This document shows positions 1 to 8,358 of a stretch of DNA of 51,074 nucleotides, piece after piece. The notes below the pieces were generated by a model, which worked only from the letters and a program-made list of their open reading frames with translations, did no database searches and was not told the origin of the DNA. The number at the start of each line of letters is the position of its first letter. Positions within the stretch are counted from its first letter, which is position 1. Origin of the DNA: Affinundibacterium baiyunense. Its GTDB lineage: Bacteria > Pseudomonadota > Gammaproteobacteria > Burkholderiales > Burkholderiaceae_D. Made by a program: the position numbers and the translations under genes. Location: assembly GCF_018139645.1 (NCBI RefSeq), contig NZ_JAGSPM010000016.1, forward strand, positions 1 through 51,074, written 5' to 3'.

Positions 1-40
1 AATACATTCACTACTATAATCATGAGCGAATCAAACTAAA

Positions 41-81
41 ACTAAAAGGGCTGAGTCCTGTTCAATACAGAAATCAGCCCT
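41..81 (-). terminator. Probable intrinsic terminator downstream of the 3-hydroxybutyrate dehydrogenase gene
   Basis: Perfect 8-bp inverted repeat AGGGCTGA (47-54) / TCAGCCCT (74-81). Read on the minus strand it is followed by a T-rich run (TTTTAGTTTTAG). It lies about 130 bases past the dehydrogenase stop codon, so it could end that transcript. The loop is long (19 bases), which lowers certainty. I see no gene in positions 1-210. Confidence 0.5.
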
Positions 82-210
82 CCTATGCATAACTAACAAA
101 CTGTCCAACTATTTGGGGTCACTTCATTCCTCAGGCTTTTTTTCTACTAAGGATGCTACCAACAATTATTTCTACGGATGATCGATTGAATCGATGCAAT
201 CCGCAAATCT

Positions 211-1005
211 TTATTGCGCGACCCAGCCACCATCCATATTCCAAGCAACACCACGAATCTGTGTTGCTGCATCACTGCAGAAAAATACTGCTAGTGCACC
301 TAATTGTTCTGGTGTGACGAATTCACCCGATGGCTGTTTTTCAGAGAGTAGTGATTTCTTCGCTTCTTCATTGCTGATGTTGTCGCGCTCGGCACGCGCA
401 TCAACTTGTTTTTGAACCAGCGGTGTTAGCACAAAACCTGGGCAGATCGCATTGCAGGTGATTGCGCTATCTGCGGTTTCTAAGGCTGTGGTTTTGGTGA
501 AACCGACTAAGCCATGTTTGGCTGCGACATAAGCCGATTTTTGCGCTGATGCGACCAAGCCGTGTACCGAGGCGACATTGATAATTCTGCCCCAATTTTT
601 TGCACGCATAGAAGGCAAAGCGAGTCGCGTCGTATGAAAAGCTGAGCTTAAATTGATAGCGATGATGGCATCCCATTTTTCAACAGGAAAATCTTCAATT
701 GCCGCCACATGTTGAATCCCCGCATTATTGACGAGAATGTCGACGCCACCAAATTCGTTTTGTGCTTGCGTCATCATCTCAGCGATTTGACTAGTTTGTG
801 TCATGTCGGCGTTTGAATAAATTGTTTTGACTTGAAACTCATGTTCGATCGCAGCACGTAAAGCAGCAATTTCTTGCAAATCGCCAAAGCCATTCAAACA
901 GATATTCGCACCTTCTGCGGCTAGTGAACGGGCAATTCCCAAACCGATTCCTGAAGTTGAACCAGTGACTAAGGCAGTTTTTCCGACGAGTGATCGAGAT
1001 TGCAT
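211..1005 (-). CDS. bdhA: 3-hydroxybutyrate dehydrogenase (short-chain dehydrogenase/reductase)
   Basis: A 264-residue cytosolic SDR enzyme, expected to oxidise D-3-hydroxybutyrate to acetoacetate with NAD+, a late step of polyhydroxybutyrate use. Visible motifs are the nucleotide-binding TGSTSGIG (residues 14-21), NNAG (93-96), and the catalytic Ser146, Tyr159 and Lys163 in YVAAK. The C-terminal stretch IRGVAWNMDGGWVAQ is typical of the 3-hydroxybutyrate dehydrogenase branch. Length is full for the family. The gene is transcribed away from the neighbouring hydrolase gene, so the 117-base gap holds both promoters. Substrate assignment within the SDR family is by motif resemblance only. Confidence 0.85.
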   Translation of the reverse strand: MQSRSLVGKTALVTGSTSGIGLGIARSLAAEGANICLNGFGDLQEIAALRAAIEHEFQVKTIYSNADMTQTSQIAEMMTQAQNEFGGVDILVNNAGIQHVAAIEDFPVEKWDAIIAINLSSAFHTTRLALPSMRAKNWGRIINVASVHGLVASAQKSAYVAAKHGLVGFTKTTALETADSAITCNAICPGFVLTPLVQKQVDARAERDNISNEEAKKSLLSEKQPSGEFVTPEQLGALAVFFCSDAATQIRGVAWNMDGGWVAQ

Positions 1006-1122
1006 GCTGTTTCCTATAGAAAAATCAAAAATAGTGTGAGAAAAAAGAAGTTCAAAAGGATTTTATGCTAAACCCTCGGTAAAATGGCAGCTTACTTTCT
1101 TAATCCAACAAAGAATTTTTAT

Positions 1123-1986
1123 ATGACCGTTCGTCGTCAATTTGTGCAGTGTTTTTCTCCCGCAGGTCTTCACCGGATGTCGTATAAAGAATGGGGCGAC
1201 CCGCAGAATCCCAAAGTGCTGATTTGCGTGCACGGTATCACGCGGGTTGGCGATGATTTTGATGCTTTAGCATCGGCTTTGATGGATGAATATCGGGTGA
1301 TTTGTCCTGATGTTGTGGGACGCGGCTATTCAGATCGCTTGGCAAATCCTCAGCTATATCAAATACCGCAGTACGTCAGTGATATGGTGACTTTAATCGC
1401 TCGCTTAAATCCGCAAACCATAGATTGGTTTGGTACTTCAATGGGCGGTTTGATTGGTCTGATCTTGGCGTCGATGAAAGACAATCCTATTCGTAAATTG
1501 ATATTGAACGATGTCGGTCCCAGTCTGCGATTCGATGGGTTGAAACGGATTGGCGAATTGATCGGACAAGACGTACGTTTTGATACGTTTGAACAAGGCG
1601 TGCAATTTATTCGCGAGGTGTCTAGTTCGTTCGGGCTGCACACAGATGCACAGTGGGAAAAACTCGCTCGTGATGTACTGCGCCAGAATGCAGAAGGTAA
1701 GTGGATACGACATTATGATTTGGGTTTGGCACTGCCTGTTCAAGCGACCACCTTGGAAGCCGCAGCGATCGGAGAAAAAATGCTTTGGGCTGCGTATGAT
1801 GCCATTCGTTGTGAGACTTTATTAGTACGTGGTGCTGAATCGGATTTATTGAGCGTTGAGACTGCGCAGCAAATGCAAATTCGTGGGCCACGTGCGCAAT
1901 TGATTGAGATTCCTGGTGTTGGTCATGCGCCTACTTTCATCAATGCGGATCAAATTGCGATTGCTAGAGATTTTTTGTTGAATTGA
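1123..1986 (+). CDS. Alpha/beta-fold hydrolase
   Basis: A 287-residue alpha/beta hydrolase. HGITRVG near residue 37 fits the oxyanion-hole loop, GTSMGG carries the nucleophile Ser106, and GVGHAP near residue 268 carries the catalytic His. CPDVVGRGYSDR is the usual segment following strand 4. An upstream in-frame ATG at 1084 would add 13 residues unlike the family, so I use the ATG at 1123. It is divergent from 3-hydroxybutyrate dehydrogenase and followed by a RidA-family gene. It could be an esterase or oligomer hydrolase in hydroxybutyrate metabolism, but substrate cannot be read from the sequence. Confidence 0.8.
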   Translation: MTVRRQFVQCFSPAGLHRMSYKEWGDPQNPKVLICVHGITRVGDDFDALASALMDEYRVICPDVVGRGYSDRLANPQLYQIPQYVSDMVTLIARLNPQTIDWFGTSMGGLIGLILASMKDNPIRKLILNDVGPSLRFDGLKRIGELIGQDVRFDTFEQGVQFIREVSSSFGLHTDAQWEKLARDVLRQNAEGKWIRHYDLGLALPVQATTLEAAAIGEKMLWAAYDAIRCETLLVRGAESDLLSVETAQQMQIRGPRAQLIEIPGVGHAPTFINADQIAIARDFLLN

Positions 1987-2041
1987 AATGACTTGAACTA
2001 AGTTTAGTTAAGTCAGATTAGGGAATGGGAGTTTGAGTGTG

Positions 2042-2386
2042 ATGCAGCGTTTTCATGTGGGACCACGATTGTCCGAGTTTGCGATTTTTAATAAGACGGT
2101 CTATTTGGCGGGACAGGTTCCCGAGGACACGAGTCAGGATATCGTTGGGCAAACCAATAATGTTTTGGCGCAAATTGATCGGTTATTGGAAGAAGCCGGT
2201 AGTGATAAATCGCGAATTTTGATGTGTCAGATATTTATCACCGATATGGTAAATATGGCTGGTATGAATCAAGCATGGGATGCTTGGGTTGCACCAGGAA
2301 ATGCGCCTCCACGCGCCACTGTGCAAGCAGCTTTGGCGAATCCAGATTGGTTGGTTGAAATTGTCGTGACTGCTGCGCAAAAGTAA
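2042..2386 (+). CDS. RidA/YjgF/YER057c/UK114 family protein
   Basis: A 114-residue small cytosolic protein of the RidA superfamily, whose archetype hydrolyses reactive enamine/imine intermediates from PLP enzymes. The signature PPRATVQAALANPDWLVEI near the C terminus contains the conserved Arg that binds the substrate carboxylate in RidA. Candidate starts are TTG at 2033, GTG at 2039 and ATG at 2042. I prefer the ATG, with the purine-rich GGGAATGGGAG ahead of it. It lies 23 bases before relA and may be cotranscribed. The subfamily (true RidA or an Rid1-7 paralogue) is not settled. Confidence 0.8.
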   Translation: MQRFHVGPRLSEFAIFNKTVYLAGQVPEDTSQDIVGQTNNVLAQIDRLLEEAGSDKSRILMCQIFITDMVNMAGMNQAWDAWVAPGNAPPRATVQAALANPDWLVEIVVTAAQK

Positions 2387-2409
2387 TGTGCATTTGAATG
2401 TAAAAATAT

Positions 2410-4647
2410 ATGGTCTCTCTATCTGCATCGCTTTCTGAGGCACAAATAGTCGAAGGATTGTCGGCTGCCGATGCCGCACGCGTTTCGCAAGCCTTGGAAT
2501 TCGTTACGCCATTTTTTGAAGCTAGGAATATCGTTACAGAGCAAAATGCTTTGCAATTTGCAATCGGTGTGGCATCGACTTTGGCGATGTTGAAAACCGA
2601 TGTGGATACGCGTATAGCTGGTTTGCTGTTCGAGTTGACGGAAATTAATCCTTTAGCGTCAGAAAAAATTGAAGCACAGTTTGGTAATGACATTGCTGAA
2701 CTGGTAGCGGGAGTGCGCCGTTTGATGCGGCTGCGTGAAGCCACATTAACGCAGCATGATGTCGGACGAGGTAAAGACGAATCAGAGCGTACCGCGTCGC
2801 AAATGGAAGTGCTACGCAAAATGGTATTGGCGATGGCCAACGACATGCGCGTTGTGTTGGTACGTTTGGCTTCTCGCGTGACAACGCTACGTTATTTTGC
2901 CGAATGCAAGCGCGAGGATGGTGCTGCTCAGCAATACGCAAGTGAGACCATGGATTTATATGCGCCGTTGGCGAATCGTCTGGGTGTATGGCAATTGAAA
3001 TGGGAGTTGGAGGATCTCTCGTTTCGCTTTTTAGAGCCGGATCAGTATAAGCGCATTGCCAAAATGCTAGAAGAGAAGCGCGTCGAGCGCGAAAGCTTCG
3101 TGGTATCAGCGATTGCCCGTTTGGAGCACGAATTAAAGACGGTTGGTGTGAAGGCGGAAGTGAGTGGCCGCCCTAAGCATATCTACAGCATCTGGAAAAA
3201 GATGAAAGGCAAGCGAGTCGATTTCGATGAGCTATATGACGTCCGCGCATTTCGTGTGATTGTTGATGATATTAAAGATTGCTATGCGGTCTTGGGGATT
3301 TTAAATAATTTGTGGACGCCGATTCCTCAAGAATTCGATGACTATATTTCGCGTCCTAAGCCAAATGGCTATAAATCATTACACACTGTGGTGGTGGTCG
3401 AAGATGGACGACCACTGGAGGTGCAAATACGTACTAAAGAAATGCACCAATTTTCAGAGTTCGGCGTAGCTGCCCATTGGCGTTACAAAGAAACGGGTGG
3501 TTCGAATTTTTCAGCGCAAGAATACGATGAAAAAATTGCTTGGTTAAGACAATTACTGGCATGGAAAAATGAAGTGTCCGATGTGGTGGTCGATCAAGAG
3601 CAATTGCAGCGTGAATGGGTCGAAAAAGTCAAAGCTGCAACGCTTGATGACCGCATATATGTGCTGACCCCGCAAGCGCGCGTAATTGAATTGCCTACCG
3701 GCGCGACCCCTGTTGATTTTGCTTATCAGCTGCATACGGATGTCGGCCATCGTTGTCGCGGTGCGCGTGTTGATGGTGTGATGGTGCCCTTGAACACGAA
3801 GTTGAAAAATGGTCAGACTGTTGAAATCATCACGCTCAAAATTGGTTCGATTCAAACTGGACCATCACGTGATTGGTTGACGCCGGAATATTCTGTCGGT
3901 ACTCGCACGCGCAGTAAGATTCGTGCTTGGTTCAATGCGATTGATCAAGAGATTACGCTCTCCACCGGTCGCGGCATGATAGAAAAAACGCTGCAAAGAG
4001 AGGGTAAAACCTCGGTGAATTTAGAGGAGCTGGCTCGCAAGTTGAGCTTCGCAAGCCTCGATGATTTATTTTTGGCTGTGGGTAAGGAAGAATTCAGTCT
4101 GCGGCAGGTTGAGGCTGCGCTACGTGACGATCCCGTGGTGGAGGCTAGTCCTGAATTTATTATCTCGGGAAAAATTCGTTCATCAAGCGTCGCGCATGGA
4201 GCAAAATCAGGGGTTTTGGTTGTTGGTACGGACGGTTTGATGACGCAATTGGCGCGCTGCTGTAAGCCTGCACCGCCAGATGATATTGTGGGTTTTGTAA
4301 CGCGTGGAAAAGGTGTTTCTATCCATCGATTAAGTTGCAAAAACTTTGCCGAGATGCGTAATAAGGCACCAGAGCGCGTGATACAAACTACCTGGGGAGA
4401 TGGCGGTAAGGATACGGTCTATCCAGTGGATATCTTTGTGATGGCGCAAGATCGACAAGGCTTGTTGAGAGATATCTCCGAAGTGTTTTCGCGCGAGAAA
4501 ATTAATGTGATCGGAGTTAACACGCAAAGCGCGAAAGGGCAGGCAAAAATGTCCTTCACTGCGGAGATCAATGGAACCAGCCAATTGCAGAAAGCATTGA
4601 CGGTCATTCGTGAAGTCGGTGGTGTGCAAGAAGTACGTCGCGCTTGA
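2410..4647 (+). CDS. relA: GTP pyrophosphokinase RelA, (p)ppGpp synthetase I
   Basis: A 745-residue long RSH protein that makes (p)ppGpp from ATP and GDP/GTP in the stringent response. The N-terminal HD-like region (about 35-190) reads GLLFELTE where hydrolase-active SpoT/Rel proteins have the His-Asp pair, so hydrolysis is probably lost. The synthetase domain (about 225-350) contains RPKHIYSIWKKM and EFDD at 308-311. This ExDD form marks RelA, as opposed to RxKD in SpoT. A TGS domain follows at about 413-473 and an ACT domain at about 672-745. ATG at 2410 lacks a strong ribosome site. A separate SpoT should exist elsewhere in the genome. Confidence 0.93.
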   Translation: MVSLSASLSEAQIVEGLSAADAARVSQALEFVTPFFEARNIVTEQNALQFAIGVASTLAMLKTDVDTRIAGLLFELTEINPLASEKIEAQFGNDIAELVAGVRRLMRLREATLTQHDVGRGKDESERTASQMEVLRKMVLAMANDMRVVLVRLASRVTTLRYFAECKREDGAAQQYASETMDLYAPLANRLGVWQLKWELEDLSFRFLEPDQYKRIAKMLEEKRVERESFVVSAIARLEHELKTVGVKAEVSGRPKHIYSIWKKMKGKRVDFDELYDVRAFRVIVDDIKDCYAVLGILNNLWTPIPQEFDDYISRPKPNGYKSLHTVVVVEDGRPLEVQIRTKEMHQFSEFGVAAHWRYKETGGSNFSAQEYDEKIAWLRQLLAWKNEVSDVVVDQEQLQREWVEKVKAATLDDRIYVLTPQARVIELPTGATPVDFAYQLHTDVGHRCRGARVDGVMVPLNTKLKNGQTVEIITLKIGSIQTGPSRDWLTPEYSVGTRTRSKIRAWFNAIDQEITLSTGRGMIEKTLQREGKTSVNLEELARKLSFASLDDLFLAVGKEEFSLRQVEAALRDDPVVEASPEFIISGKIRSSSVAHGAKSGVLVVGTDGLMTQLARCCKPAPPDDIVGFVTRGKGVSIHRLSCKNFAEMRNKAPERVIQTTWGDGGKDTVYPVDIFVMAQDRQGLLRDISEVFSREKINVIGVNTQSAKGQAKMSFTAEINGTSQLQKALTVIREVGGVQEVRRA

Positions 4648-4903
4648 TTCGCCTGAGTAGTTAGGAGCCCAATTACATGCGTGCATAGCGGTGCGGAATT
4701 CTTATTTCGTAAGTATTATGGGTGTGAGTGTAAAAGTTTTTCTGTCCATTGGAACTTATTCGCAGTTTCTTGCTCTGAATAGTCGTTTTATTGATCTGAT
4801 AAAAAAATATTATCGCTAGTTTGTGTAAGAAGCAGGGTGTATTGGTGTTTAGATTGATGCTTAGTAGACATGGCGAGATCTTCAAATTAAGGAGTGGGAT
4901 GAA

Positions 4904-6058
4904 ATGCAAAAGAAAATGAATCGGATGAAGTTGGCTTGTGTCGCGGCATTGGTGTCACAGTGTTTGATGGCTTCTAGTGTTAGTTTTGCGCAGGTAAAAG
5001 AGACCACTGTATCGAAGAAGGCACCTGCTATCTCAGCCGCAATGCAAGCAACAGTCGATCGTATTTCTGCTGATTCTATGCGCGGTCATTTGACATTTTT
5101 GGCTTCTGATTTGCTAGAAGGGCGTGATACACCTTCACGTGGTTTGGACTTGGCTGCCGAATACATCGCAGCACAATTTCGTGCGATTGGACTAGAAGCG
5201 GTTGGCAATGATGGCTACTTTCAAACTGCTGATTGGAATGTGTTGAAGAAAGAAATTCGTCGTCGTCCTGGTGCGCCAGTGCCTCCAGCAGAGGCAGAGC
5301 CTACAACACCGACGATAGTAAGAAATGTGATTGGCGTATTGCGCGGATCTGATCCAGTATTGCGCGATAGCTATGTATTAGTCACAGCGCATTACGATCA
5401 CGTTGGTATCAAGGCAAATGAAGTTGGCGATAAGATTTTTAACGGTGCAAACGATGATGCAAGTGGCACGGTTTCGGTGATCGAATTGGCTAAAGTTTTT
5501 GCCAGCATGAAAGAGCGACCAAAACGCAGTATCGTTTTTATGACTTTCTTCGGTGAAGAAAAAGGCTTGGTCGGCTCACGCTATTATGGGAAAAATCCAG
5601 TCTTCCCTATCGAGAAAACGATTGCCGGGATTAACATCGAACAAGTTGGTCGTACTGATGATTCTGAAGGGCCGCAAGTGGCTTCTTTGGGTGTTACCGG
5701 ATTTGATTTCTCTGATGTTGGCGCAATTATCAAACAAGCTGGCGATAAAACAGGGATCAATGTCTGGAAACATCCGGTAAATAGCGATAATTATTTCGGT
5801 GCAAGCGATAACAAGTCTTTAGCAGAGCAAGGGATTCCTGCGCATACGATTAGCGTTGCCTATGCTTTCCCCGATTACCATCGTCCAGGTGACGAAGCAC
5901 ATAAGATTGACTACGACAATATGGTAAAGGTGAATCGTGCTGTAGCGGTTGCGGTTGAGCAAATTGCGAATAGCCCAGCGATTCCTAAATGGGATGATAA
6001 AAATCCAAAGGCCGCGAAATACTTAGAGGCTTGGAAACAACGCAATCCTAACAAGTAA
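4904..6058 (+). CDS. Exported M28-family zinc peptidase (aminopeptidase-like)
   Basis: A 384-residue peptidase with a Sec signal peptide (residues about 1-30, ending SSVSFAQ), so it should act in the periplasm or outside. M28 metal ligands are visible: His163 in TAHYDH, Asp184/185 in ANDDASG, the Glu pair 218/219 in GEEKG and His326 in DYHRPGDE. M28 enzymes are co-catalytic di-zinc aminopeptidases or related carboxypeptidases. There is no PA (protease-associated) insert of obvious length. AAGGAG about 10 bases upstream supports the ATG at 4904. Another exported exopeptidase gene of family M14 follows. Confidence 0.88.
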   Translation: MQKKMNRMKLACVAALVSQCLMASSVSFAQVKETTVSKKAPAISAAMQATVDRISADSMRGHLTFLASDLLEGRDTPSRGLDLAAEYIAAQFRAIGLEAVGNDGYFQTADWNVLKKEIRRRPGAPVPPAEAEPTTPTIVRNVIGVLRGSDPVLRDSYVLVTAHYDHVGIKANEVGDKIFNGANDDASGTVSVIELAKVFASMKERPKRSIVFMTFFGEEKGLVGSRYYGKNPVFPIEKTIAGINIEQVGRTDDSEGPQVASLGVTGFDFSDVGAIIKQAGDKTGINVWKHPVNSDNYFGASDNKSLAEQGIPAHTISVAYAFPDYHRPGDEAHKIDYDNMVKVNRAVAVAVEQIANSPAIPKWDDKNPKAAKYLEAWKQRNPNK

Positions 6059-6093
6059 ATTTAACTAGCAATAATTTGCGAGCATGATCGATA

Positions 6094-6127
6094 ACGACCT
6101 GGGTAAGCGTTTGCTCAGGTCGTTTTT
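6094..6127 (+). terminator. Intrinsic terminator after the M28 peptidase gene
   Basis: Stem ACGACCTG (6094-6101) / CAGGTCGT (6116-6123), followed by a run of T. It lies 35 bases past the M28 stop and separates that gene from the M14 gene. Confidence 0.85.
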
Positions 6128-6196
6128 TTACTTTTTGGCTTCCGAAATTGAAAATTAACTAGTATCGCTAACCGCACTCATAACGCACTCATAAAA

Positions 6197-7882
6197 ATGA
6201 AATCAATCAAGAAATCTACAATCGTTCTCATCACCTTAGTCAGCATCGTTGGATTAGCGCAGGCGAGTGATAAATCTCACGACTCTACTTGGCCACAAGC
6301 ACGCTTTGAAATAAATAATTATCAAACGACCAGCTCGGTCGCTGATGTGGCGCAATTTATGTCGGCGCTACAAAAAAAAGATAAAGCTTTGAAACCCTAT
6401 CAACCCAAAAATGCGCCACGAACGACGGAAACTGGGCAGCCATTGAATGCTTGGCGTTTGGCGGCGACCGGTAAAGATCCTTTGCGCGTTTACATCAACG
6501 CTGGTATTCATGCCGGCGAGGTGGAGGGTAAAGATGCGATGCAAATTATTTTGCGTGAATTAATCCAAGGAAAATATCCAGAAATTCGTCAATCGATAGA
6601 AATCGTTACCTTACCGACCTACAACGCCGATGGCGCTGATGCGCAAGATCCGCTAAACCGTCGCCATCAACCCAATCCAGCCGGCGGCGTTGGTCCGCGT
6701 GAAAATGTGTTTGGCATCGATTTAAATCGCGACATGATGAAGGCCGCTGCTGCAAACACGCGTTGGATGTTGGCGATGTATCAGGATTTTCAGCCTGCTG
6801 CGGTTTTTGATTTGCATACAACCAATGGTAGTTATCACGGCTTTCATATTACTTATGAACCAGCGTGGGCGACTGGAGGCGATGCACCATTACAAGGTTT
6901 GAATCGAAGAATGTTGACTGATGTAAGAGCGATGATGCTTAAACAGGGAATGCCAACCTACGACTATGGAAATTTTCGCTTCGATAAAGACAAAAAAATT
7001 GTTGGGTGGGAATCTGCATTTTCTTCGCCGAATTTAGTGAGTAATTATCCAACGCTGCAATATGCACTAGGTGTATTGGTGGAGTCGTATGTGTATCGTA
7101 GTTTTAAAGAGCGGATTGAAGATAATCGCTTATATGTGGTCGAGCTGTTGCGCTGGTTGGCGGCGAATAAAGAGCAAGTAAAGCGCGAACAAATGGCTGC
7201 GAAAACACGTTGGGCAGATCAATGGAAAATCAATGATGCGCGTTTGCCATTGCGCACCGAAATGACGCTTGCCGAGACGTATACTTTTGAAGTGGTTGAT
7301 CCGATCAAAGATGCTAACGGCCAAATTATTGGAGAGAAGTCCCGCACGAAAATGGATTTACCCGCGTATGTCGCGTTCAAAGCCGTTGATGAAATTCGTG
7401 TGCCGCAAGGTTATCTAGTTGATCCTGCTTATGCCGAAAAGTTACGCCCGATTTTGGAAGCGCATGGTTTGAACGTGTTGCCAGGTTCGGCCCGTCCTAG
7501 GGGAGAGGCCTTGATGTATTTTCACGAAACGGAGCGCAATATTGCAAAAGATACTTTCCAAGGTGTTTTTACGGCGCAAATTAAGGGACAATGGAAAGAG
7601 CAAATGCCAGAAAAACGCGCGGGTTATGCTTGGTCCAATGAGACACTGGATAAAGCGATTTACGTGCCTTTGAATCAGCCTTTGGGTCGTTTAGGTTTTT
7701 ACTTACTAGACCCGCGCAGCGCTGATGGACTTGTCTATTGGGGCTATTTGCATGCGTATTATGCACGTGGGAAAGGTATGTGGGGCGAGCCACCACGTCA
7801 ACCAATTTTGGCAGTTGGTAGCGCGGCTGCGAATTATACAAGTGAGAGCGCTGCTGGAAAACCAGAGCGCGTGCAGGAGTAG
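6197..7882 (+). CDS. Exported M14-family zinc carboxypeptidase
   Basis: A 561-residue protein with a signal peptide (about residues 1-23, ending GLAQA). The M14 zinc site is seen as His105 and Glu108 in NAGIHAGEVEGKD and the third ligand His207 in FDLHTTNG. FGIDLNRD carries the expected substrate-binding residues. The catalytic domain spans roughly 40-330. The remaining C-terminal 230 residues are not a domain I can name. Function is inferred as removal of C-terminal residues from peptides in the periplasm or medium. The preceding gene encodes an exported M28 aminopeptidase-like enzyme, so the two may cooperate in peptide scavenging, but a terminator separates them. Confidence 0.85.
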   Translation: MKSIKKSTIVLITLVSIVGLAQASDKSHDSTWPQARFEINNYQTTSSVADVAQFMSALQKKDKALKPYQPKNAPRTTETGQPLNAWRLAATGKDPLRVYINAGIHAGEVEGKDAMQIILRELIQGKYPEIRQSIEIVTLPTYNADGADAQDPLNRRHQPNPAGGVGPRENVFGIDLNRDMMKAAAANTRWMLAMYQDFQPAAVFDLHTTNGSYHGFHITYEPAWATGGDAPLQGLNRRMLTDVRAMMLKQGMPTYDYGNFRFDKDKKIVGWESAFSSPNLVSNYPTLQYALGVLVESYVYRSFKERIEDNRLYVVELLRWLAANKEQVKREQMAAKTRWADQWKINDARLPLRTEMTLAETYTFEVVDPIKDANGQIIGEKSRTKMDLPAYVAFKAVDEIRVPQGYLVDPAYAEKLRPILEAHGLNVLPGSARPRGEALMYFHETERNIAKDTFQGVFTAQIKGQWKEQMPEKRAGYAWSNETLDKAIYVPLNQPLGRLGFYLLDPRSADGLVYWGYLHAYYARGKGMWGEPPRQPILAVGSAAANYTSESAAGKPERVQE

Positions 7883-8024
7883 CTTTATTGATGATCCAGC
7901 TTGATTAGCTTCTAACAAAATAAGCGCGTTTTTACGCTAATTTGCATAAGACAATTGACACTTTATTACGCAATAAAATGTGAAAAAAAGTGCCGTGAGA
8001 AGAAATGACCCTAAGGTTTCGGGT

Positions 8025-8030
8025 TATAAT
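8025..8030 (+). promoter_or_regulatory. Candidate -10 element (TATAAT) for the glycine cleavage operon
   Basis: A perfect TATAAT at 8025-8030 sits 10 bases before the first base-paired position of the riboswitch, which is right for transcription starting at about 8037. No good -35 hexamer at 16-18 bases spacing is visible. A perfect 8-bp inverted repeat (AAGTGCCG 7988-7995, CGGCACTT 8033-8040) brackets this element. Confidence 0.6.
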
Positions 8031-8039
8031 CGCGGCACT

Positions 8040-8271
8040 TGATCGGGAGAGAGCGTGGCTCAGAAAGCAAACAGAGCAAATCGCCGCCGAAGGGGCTAAT
8101 ACCCAACAAACTCTCAGGCAAAAGGACCGATCAGCGGGGTGGTGTGAAAACTCCCCTACTCTGGAGAGCGGTAGCAGCGCAAAATATTCACGCTGAACTA
8201 CCCACCGAAGGTGCGACGAGAATTGTTCAGTGATGACTTCTCGTAATCTCTCAGGTACCAGGACAGAGGGG
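8040..8271 (+). ncRNA. Tandem glycine riboswitch (two aptamers)
   Basis: Two glycine aptamers lie in series before gcvT. Aptamer 1 (8040-8133) is closed by P1 TGATCGG / CCGATCA and has the conserved GCCGAAGGGGC and CTCTCAGGCAAAAGGACCG segments. Aptamer 2 (8153-8271) is closed by CCCCTACTCTG (8153-8163) / CAGAGGGG (8264-8271) and has CACCGAAGGTGC and CTCTCAGGTACCAGGAC. The 19-base linker is short, as usual for the cooperative tandem form. In this family glycine binding normally turns on gcvTHP. Short open frames crossing this region are not genes. Confidence 0.95.
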
Positions 8272-8330
8272 TAAAACGAAGCAACAGCGATGCGAATGAA
8301 TTATTCGTATGCGGTTTCGTCCCTTTTTTA
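8264..8330 (+). terminator. Probable riboswitch-controlled terminator (expression platform)
   Basis: The inner hairpin is ATGCGAAT (8290-8297) / ATTCGTAT (8303-8310), with one G.U pair. An outer helix can form from ACGAA (8276-8280) with TTCGT (8316-8320), extended by GGGG (8268-8271) with CCC (8321-8323), and a T run follows at 8324-8329. The GGGG is also the 3' strand of aptamer 2 P1, so glycine-bound P1 and the full terminator compete. Structure is by eye. Confidence 0.6.
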
Positions 8331-8358
8331 TGTCCAATCTTGGTACTGAGGCACTCAC

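Noticed and set aside
4673..4909. A 78-codon minus-strand frame in the relA to M28 gap
   Set aside because: It is low-complexity, Asn/Thr-rich with no ribosome site, and overlaps the M28 start region.
8005..8233. Two overlapping plus-strand reading frames of 63-64 codons
   Set aside because: They lie wholly in the tandem glycine riboswitch, have no ribosome site and no protein-like features.
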